Positions 34,304 to 38,646 of a stretch of 38,646 nt of DNA are shown here, piece after piece. This DNA is from Paenibacillus phocaeensis (GTDB lineage Bacteria > Bacillota > Bacilli > Paenibacillales > Paenibacillaceae): contig NZ_FCOQ01000006.1 in the NCBI RefSeq assembly GCF_900021165.1, positions 177,501-216,146 on the forward strand, in the 5' to 3' direction. Numbering within the stretch: position 1 is the first letter of the stretch; each line of letters starts with the position of its first letter. The position numbers and the translations under genes are program-made. Below the pieces are notes generated by a model, which was given only the letters and a program-made list of their open reading frames with translations, ran no database searches and had not been told where the DNA came from.

Positions 34304-35581
34304 TTATTGCCGAACCACGACGTTTAGGCTGGTCGCCGAGGAACTTTTTACTTTGTAAGCCGCCGCTGTGATTCGATTGCCGGTGCAGAGGATGTTTTTT
34401 TGCGCATACCCGCGCAGATAGGTCGTCAAGTCAATCCCGCCGCCCTTCGGCATTCGGATGACGTTGTTTTCGATTTGCCCCTTCTCGGCGTTCTGCCAGG
34501 TCCAGATCCCGCGTTCGCCGTTTTGCAGCTCATTGCCCCTAATGACGAACTCGCGGATATTTCCGAGACGGATCGCCGTCGTGCCCTTGATCTCGCTTTG
34601 GCTGCCCATGACAATGGAATTCCCTTGCAGGGTCACGTTTTCGACATAGGCCCCGGCCCCGACCTCGATCGCCGCATAGAAGCTGCCGCTACCGGCGATT
34701 TGGTTCCCTTCTACGACGCTATCCCCGCCATAAATGCTAATCGCCGCGTACATGTCCGGCGCCAGACGGCCCTTGTCCGCACCCATATAGAAGTTATTGC
34801 TCAGATACGGATTATTGACCGTATTCCCTTGAATCGTGACGCCTTTTGCAAACACCTTAATCGCCCGTTTGGCGCAATAATCGAAGCGGTTGCCGGCAAT
34901 CAGACTGCCGACCCCCGTACCGCGGTTCTCCTCCATAGCCGGGTCTTCATAGTAAATGCCATCCCCGTCATCCGCCGGCCCGATATGGTGAATGGAACAG
35001 CCGGTGATGGATACCTTCTTCGCGGCACGTTCCCTGCTTCCCCAGGTCGTCGTTACGTAAATCCCCCGGGCGACAAGACCGGTCTCGCCCCCATTTCGAG
35101 CGATTACATCAGCGACCTCTGTCCCCTGGATGGCAATCGATTCCGTATTTCCAAGCACCACAATGCCGGACACGACCCCCGCGTAATATTCGCTGCGCTT
35201 GTCGCTGTGATGGGTAGCTCCTTGAACGAGCAGCCCTTGAACCGTCACCCGCGCACTTCCCCCGGCGATCGTCAGGACCCGGTTCACTCGCCGGTTGCCG
35301 TCAAGCACGAGGCCGTTCAACTGGACGTCGGACCCTGTCACCCGCATCAACTCCCAACCAAAGCGGCTGGAAGCCGCACGGAGGATCGAAGCCCGCCCTT
35401 CCCCTTGAACCGTGGTATTGCCGCCAACCCTCAGCGTTTGGGCCGGATTGACCAGATAAATTCCCTTAGGGAAATAAACGGTATCTCCCCTTGCCGCCGC
35501 CTGGTTGAACGCTTTCTGAATGGCTGCGGTGTCGTCCGTAACTCCATTGCCCTTCGCTCCGAAACTCGTTACCGATATCAT
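34304..35581 (-). CDS. Right-handed beta-helix protein (pectate-lyase-3-like), no signal peptide
   Basis: A 425-residue protein. It starts directly with the beta-helix cap ISVTSFGAKGNGVTDDTAAI, then coil repeats, for example IAGNRFDYCAKRAIKVFAKG, DMYAAISIYGGDSVVEGNQI and FVIRGNELQNGERGIWTW. It is a paralogue of the 15354-16649 protein but lacks that protein's membrane anchor, and I see no export signal. ATG 35581 is preceded by AGGAGGG with ideal spacing. It is the first gene of the polysaccharide operon. Relatives include polysaccharide lyases, uronate epimerases and phage tail spikes; the context favours polymer modification. The function is inferred. Confidence 0.82.
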   Translation of the reverse strand: MISVTSFGAKGNGVTDDTAAIQKAFNQAAARGDTVYFPKGIYLVNPAQTLRVGGNTTVQGEGRASILRAASSRFGWELMRVTGSDVQLNGLVLDGNRRVNRVLTIAGGSARVTVQGLLVQGATHHSDKRSEYYAGVVSGIVVLGNTESIAIQGTEVADVIARNGGETGLVARGIYVTTTWGSRERAAKKVSITGCSIHHIGPADDGDGIYYEDPAMEENRGTGVGSLIAGNRFDYCAKRAIKVFAKGVTIQGNTVNNPYLSNNFYMGADKGRLAPDMYAAISIYGGDSVVEGNQIAGSGSFYAAIEVGAGAYVENVTLQGNSIVMGSQSEIKGTTAIRLGNIREFVIRGNELQNGERGIWTWQNAEKGQIENNVIRMPKGGGIDLTTYLRGYAQKNILCTGNRITAAAYKVKSSSATSLNVVVRQ

Positions 35582-35754
35582 TGGACTTCCCTCCTATGCG
35601 ATGGTTGATTATATATAATGCCGAGTCTCCCCGGAGGGAGCGGCATTTGCCTTGGTTTCCAACAGACCCGCCCCGCTCGCATATTCGCATGGACAAGAAC
35701 ATAAGCTGGCAATAAGGCACGGCATGCCTTTAAAAAGAGACTCGAGGTAATCCT

Positions 35755-36678
35755 ATGAACAATCGTGAATTATGGGAAAAATGGGCGGAATTCCACACTC
35801 GAAAATGGGGCTGCCAGGCACGCCTGATCCGTTGGCAAGCCCCTAATTCGGCGGCATGGGGGGAAGGGTTGTTTTTCTTCAACCGGAGAGGCCACTTGTA
35901 TTTGCCGCCATTGAATCCTTATCACCCCTTCGTCTTCCACCCGACGCCGACGGATAAACCTTATAAGCTGACCCGGCAATGGCATGAGACGGCCCAAGCA
36001 ATGATCCCGGATTTGCTGAAGTCCCAGCGCAGCGCAAGCTTCGTATTTCCGCCAGAAATCGCGGATATTCGTCCGTTGTTATGGAGCGGGTTGAAAGCGG
36101 AGGTGAAGTACACCTACGTCGTGAGTCTTCCCTACACCCTCGATCAGGCCAGCACGGAAATCCGCGCGAAAATAAAAAAGGCGGCAGCGGCCGGTTACCG
36201 CACGGCGATATCGCGGGATATGGCGGAAGTGCATCAATGCCTGCAGGGGACGGAGTCGCGGCAAGGCTTCAGCCACCAGCTTACGCTGCAGGATCTGGAG
36301 CTGGCTCAGGAGTTGCTCGGGGAACAAGCTTTTCGCGCCTATGTCTGTTACGCGCCCAGCGGCGAACCGGTCAGCGCCAGCGTCGTAGTAGCGTTGGATC
36401 GTCAGCGCGCCTTCGGGTGGATCGCTGCCAGCAAGACGGAACATCTCCCCCGCGGCGTGGTTCAGCAATCGCAAAGCTTCGCCCTGCAGGACTTATCGGA
36501 CCTCGGCTTCGCCGAATTCGATTTCGCCGGAGCCAACCTCCCGACGGTCGCCTATTCCAAGACCAACTGGGGCGGCCGAGTCACCCCGTACTATCTCGTC
36601 CGGCCTCCTGGAATGAAGGAGATCCTTCGGGCGGGACGCGATTGGGTGCAATTTGTTCGGCATTCGCGGCACTCTTGA
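35755..36678 (+). CDS. FemAB/GNAT-like acyltransferase (Acetyltransf_6 type)
   Basis: A 307-residue protein of the GNAT-fold FemAB-related group often found in exopolysaccharide loci. Recognisable elements are IRAKIKKAAAAGYRT, the mid-domain RAYVCYAPSGEPVSASVVVA, GWIAASKTEHLPRGVVQQ and the C-terminal FAEFDFAGANLPTVAYSKTNWGG (shown in part), which resembles the FDFxG ... FKxxFGG end of the family. It would transfer an acetyl or aminoacyl group to a sugar or cell-wall precursor. ATG 35755 has CGAGGT six bases upstream. It is divergent from the polysaccharide operon across 173 bp. That intergenic DNA holds inverted repeats but no clear promoter. Confidence 0.72.
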   Translation: MNNRELWEKWAEFHTRKWGCQARLIRWQAPNSAAWGEGLFFFNRRGHLYLPPLNPYHPFVFHPTPTDKPYKLTRQWHETAQAMIPDLLKSQRSASFVFPPEIADIRPLLWSGLKAEVKYTYVVSLPYTLDQASTEIRAKIKKAAAAGYRTAISRDMAEVHQCLQGTESRQGFSHQLTLQDLELAQELLGEQAFRAYVCYAPSGEPVSASVVVALDRQRAFGWIAASKTEHLPRGVVQQSQSFALQDLSDLGFAEFDFAGANLPTVAYSKTNWGGRVTPYYLVRPPGMKEILRAGRDWVQFVRHSRHS

Positions 36679-36729
36679 TCGCCTACCGTTCGCCTGATTT
36701 TCCCCCCTTCCCATTTAGTAAAAATTAGA

Positions 36730-36778
36730 TATAATAGATCTAAGCATTAGTTCGTTATAACGAACATTCTAGCGAATG
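36730..36778 (+). promoter_or_regulatory. Promoter region and nested palindromic operator of the sortase unit
   Basis: A -10 TATAAT (36730-36735) is followed 15 bp later by a perfect 16-bp palindrome GTTCGTTATAACGAAC (36750-36765). A second inverted repeat, CATTC/GAATG (36765-36778), adjoins it. No good -35 is visible. The palindrome lies in the transcribed leader, so it looks like a repressor site; the regulator is unknown. Confidence 0.55.
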
Positions 36779-36858
36779 TCGCTGCCCTCCGGAAGAGAAT
36801 GATCACCTACAGCAGCCAGAGTGGGCCGAATCGCAAGGAAGGGAAAGGATGGAGACGA

Positions 36859-37737
36859 TTGAGTAGAGTGAGGAATCGGGGCTACCGCAAATACGCCGCG
36901 GCGGTGTACGCCGCTTCAATCCTGGCAGGTGTCGTATGGCATGCAGGACAGGCCAGCGCCGCAGACCCGATCAAGCTGCGGATCGGGACGGAGTTCAGCA
37001 GCGAGCTGCCGATGAGCAATTTAAAACCCGGAGACCGGGTAGAACGGACGTTTACCGTTGCGAATGACAGCACCGTTGCTGTTGATTACAAGGTGCGGAC
37101 GCGCTTTGTCGCAGGGGACACCGAGTTCTACGACGTCCTGCAATTGACGGTGAAGGACGGGGACACCGTCATCTATGACGGAGCGTTGCATTTGGAACAG
37201 CAGGACATCGCTTTGGGACGCCTTGCGGCGGGCGGGGAGAATGAGCTGGATTTAAGCGTGGTATTTCCCGAGGAAGCCGGCAACGAGTATCAAGGCAAAA
37301 CGGCGACGATCGCGTTCGCCTTCACCGCCTCCGCCGAGGAGCCTTCAAACGGCGGCGGCGGTGGCTCCAATCCGCCGGGCAATGGACCTTCCCAGCCGAA
37401 TGATCCGACTCCGACTCCGGTGAATGGCGGCCATCCACCGGGGAACCCCGGAACGGGACCGGGCCAGCCGGGCGGGCAACCTCCGGGCAACCCTTCCGGG
37501 GAGGAGCCTGATTCCTCTGCACCGGAACAACCGGAGGAGCCCGCTCTTCCGCCGCAACAGGGACAACCGCAGCCGGCGGATCCGGGACCCGGGCCAGGAC
37601 CCGGCCCGGGCATCGGCGGATCCGGGATGATGGAGGAGCTGCCGCAAACGGCGAATCCGTGGTTTAACTTGATTCTGATCAGCCTGCTTGCCACGGTGGG
37701 AACCGGCATGTTCCTCCGCAAATCCGGGCGGGAATAA
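36859..37737 (+). CDS. TasA/camelysin-like cell-wall-anchored protein, sortase substrate
   Basis: About 292 residues. A signal peptide (hydrophobic AAAVYAASILAGVVWHAG, cleavage near ASA-AD) is followed by a TasA/CalY-like domain of about 140 residues (LRIGTEFSSELPMSNLKPGD, RTFTVANDSTVAVDYKV). A Pro/Gly/Asn/Gln-rich stalk of about 90 residues leads to the sorting signal LPQTANPWFN, a hydrophobic helix and a short basic tail ending RKSGRE. I favour TTG 36859 (AAGGA nine bases upstream), which gives a compact signal peptide; ATG 36799 would give a longer N-region and is the alternative. The adjacent sortase gene starts 3 bp after the stop, so the two are coupled and the protein is probably its substrate. 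A role as a surface fibre or adhesin is inference. Confidence 0.8.
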   Translation: MSRVRNRGYRKYAAAVYAASILAGVVWHAGQASAADPIKLRIGTEFSSELPMSNLKPGDRVERTFTVANDSTVAVDYKVRTRFVAGDTEFYDVLQLTVKDGDTVIYDGALHLEQQDIALGRLAAGGENELDLSVVFPEEAGNEYQGKTATIAFAFTASAEEPSNGGGGGSNPPGNGPSQPNDPTPTPVNGGHPPGNPGTGPGQPGGQPPGNPSGEEPDSSAPEQPEEPALPPQQGQPQPADPGPGPGPGPGIGGSGMMEELPQTANPWFNLILISLLATVGTGMFLRKSGRE

Positions 37738-37740
37738 ACG

Positions 37741-38421
37741 ATGAGGCGGAAACGTTCGTTACTGCGAATGGCGGCATGGGTGGTGTTTTCCAGCTCCCTG
37801 GTTGTGTTGGCCTTCTCCACTTTCCAGGCGATCCGCGCTCCGCTGAAGGCGCAGCAAGCCCTGCGGCAATGGGATGAGCTGAAGCGGGAAGCGGAAGGCG
37901 ACCGCGCAGCACGGGCAGCAGACGAAAGTCCACTGTCCCCGGCGTTAGCCGGAAAGCTTCGGCTGACGGGCGGCGACGACCGTTCGGCTTCGCCTGCTCG
38001 AACGGCGGCGAATGGCGAGCTTCTCGGCGAGATCGCCTTCCCTTCCCTCGATCAGCGCTATGCGATCGTAGAGGGGACCGGGAACGGCCCCCTGAAATTA
38101 GGGGCCGGGCATTATGCCGGCAGCCCGCTTCCAGGCGAAGACGGCAACAGCGTGCTCGCCGGACACCGGGACACCGTCTTCCGCAGCCTTGGCCAGCTGA
38201 AGGCAGGCGATCGGATTGAGGTGGAGACGGCTTCAGGGCGCTTCACTTATGAGGTGACGGGCCGGAGAATCGTTGACGAGGACGACGCCGATGCCGTCCA
38301 GGCCTCCGCCGAGCCGCTGCTGACGTTGATTACCTGCTACCCTTTCACCTATGTCGGTCCCGCCCCGGAACGATTGCTGCTAACAGCCAAATTAATCGAT
38401 GAAGAAGCGCCGGACTCTTGA
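37741..38421 (+). CDS. Class D sortase
   Basis: A 226-residue membrane transpeptidase. It has an N-terminal signal-anchor (MAAWVVFSSSLVVLAFSTF), a charged linker, then the sortase beta barrel with GEIAFPSLDQRYAIVEGT. Catalytic His lies in VLAGHRDTVFRSLG, Cys in LLTLITCYPFTYVG and Arg in PAPERLLLTA. The TCYPF-type motif and length fit class D, whose members prefer LPxTA-like signals; the upstream protein carries LPQTA. It cleaves between Thr and Ala and joins the substrate to peptidoglycan stem peptides. Translation is probably coupled to the substrate gene (3-bp gap). Confidence 0.9.
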   Translation: MRRKRSLLRMAAWVVFSSSLVVLAFSTFQAIRAPLKAQQALRQWDELKREAEGDRAARAADESPLSPALAGKLRLTGGDDRSASPARTAANGELLGEIAFPSLDQRYAIVEGTGNGPLKLGAGHYAGSPLPGEDGNSVLAGHRDTVFRSLGQLKAGDRIEVETASGRFTYEVTGRRIVDEDDADAVQASAEPLLTLITCYPFTYVGPAPERLLLTAKLIDEEAPDS

Positions 38422-38434
38422 CCGGCGCTTCTTC
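38401..38434. terminator. Hairpin overlapping the sortase stop codon, probable terminator for convergent genes
   Basis: A perfect 13-bp stem GAAGAAGCGCCGG/CCGGCGCTTCTTC with a loop of eight bases that contains the TGA stop (38419-38421). T runs are short on both strands, so efficiency is uncertain. It would serve the sortase gene (+) and the convergent gene ending at 38448 (-). Confidence 0.6.
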
Positions 38435-38447
38435 AATGTCTGGCGAT

Positions 38448-38646
38448 TTAAACCGCAGGAATCTCCATCCATTCCACGCCGTTGCCCTTCTGCCGCAGCA
38501 GCTCTGCGGTTTCCGCCAACTTCTCGCCCCGGTGGCAGGAAATGATCAGGTAGTCGGTATCGGTTGTCCCCGCCTCCAGCTCGAGCTCCAGCAAACGAAT
38601 CATAGAGGCGGTTTTTTTCAGCAACACTCGAGCCAGGGGCTCCAGC
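38448..38646 (-). CDS. C-terminal fragment, possibly DegV family protein
   Basis: About 65 codons of an open frame running off the window end and stopping at 38448 (TAA). Readable parts include LARVLLKKTASMIRLLELEL and DYLIISCHRGEKLAETAELL. The layout, a helix followed by a strand with a conserved His and then an amphipathic helix, resembles the C-terminus of DegV fatty-acid-binding proteins. Coding is supported by amino-acid composition and by the convergent terminator next to it. Family assignment is tentative. Confidence 0.5.
   Translation of the reverse strand, partial: LEPLARVLLKKTASMIRLLELELEAGTTDTDYLIISCHRGEKLAETAELLRQKGNGVEWMEIPAV

Noticed and set aside
34304..35581. Phage tail-spike or prophage gene
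   Set aside because: Beta-helix folds occur in tail spikes, but no phage gene is nearby and the paralogue is membrane-anchored beside an LCP ligase.
34400..35608. A 402-codon plus-strand frame opposite the beta-helix gene
   Set aside because: Antisense shadow; no known motif, and the minus-strand frame has an ideal ribosome site and a paralogue in the window.
35618..35646. Imperfect inverted repeat (ATGCCG ... CGGCAT) upstream of the FemAB-like gene
   Set aside because: The inner pairing is imperfect and there is no T run or clear promoter context; too weak for an operator or terminator call.

Overview
The window reads as chromosomal DNA of a Gram-positive, fairly high-GC member of the Bacillales, most likely Paenibacillus or a close relative. 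Supporting signs are strong AGGAGG-type ribosome binding sites, sigma-A-type promoters, Rho-independent terminators, a purine riboswitch, an LCP-family cell-wall ligase, a class D sortase with a TasA/camelysin-like substrate, and a Wzx/Wzy-type exopolysaccharide operon. Genus assignment is inference; no rRNA or tRNA gene lies in the window.

Layout. Positions 1-4150 (minus strand) hold an alpha-glucan unit: a type I pullulanase (3' end outside the window) translationally coupled to a glycogen-debranching amylo-alpha-1,6-glucosidase, with a near-consensus promoter and a LacI/CcpA-type palindromic operator. Positions 4249-7875 hold a very large secreted modular protein with two OB-like domains and an amidotransferase-like fold. 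Positions 8011-9719 form a self-contained unit: sigma-A promoter, guanine-type purine riboswitch, terminator and an FAD-dependent oxidoreductase. A CNNM/CorC-type membrane protein (+) follows, then a DUF4129 membrane protein and an NAD-dependent nucleotide-sugar epimerase (both minus). Divergent from the epimerase are an LCP ligase and a membrane-anchored beta-helix protein (+).

Positions 17237-35581 are a minus-strand polysaccharide locus. In transcription order it encodes a beta-helix protein, a polysaccharide deacetylase, a Wzz/YveK-like chain-length protein, a Gfo/Idh/MocA dehydrogenase, a UDP-GlcNAc 6-dehydrogenase, a hexapeptide N-acetyltransferase, a DegT aminotransferase, a Wzx flippase, a second deacetylase-like protein, a GT4, a Wzy/ligase-like membrane protein, two more GT4 enzymes and the initiating polyprenyl glycosylphosphotransferase. 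The four sugar-nucleotide enzymes match the Wbp/Wlb route to UDP-2,3-diacetamido-2,3-dideoxy-glucuronic acid. The polymer is therefore predicted to be acidic and to contain that residue, to be assembled on undecaprenyl phosphate, and perhaps to be joined to peptidoglycan by the LCP protein. A FemAB/GNAT-like acyltransferase, a sortase-substrate/sortase D pair and the end of a possible DegV protein close the window.

The most unusual content is non-coding. Two gene-free stretches (16650-17236 and 28551-29842) each pair a strand-skewed GT/CA low-complexity tract with an array of TGTTGCA/TGCAACA hairpins spaced about 51 bp apart. The second array is a roughly 207-bp tandem repeat, and the two modules lie in opposite orientation. 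Low-complexity insertions also interrupt or extend at least six proteins of the polysaccharide locus. A second highlight is the riboswitch: its aptamer has guanine-type specificity, but its terminator directly competes with the aptamer, as in adenine-activated ON switches.
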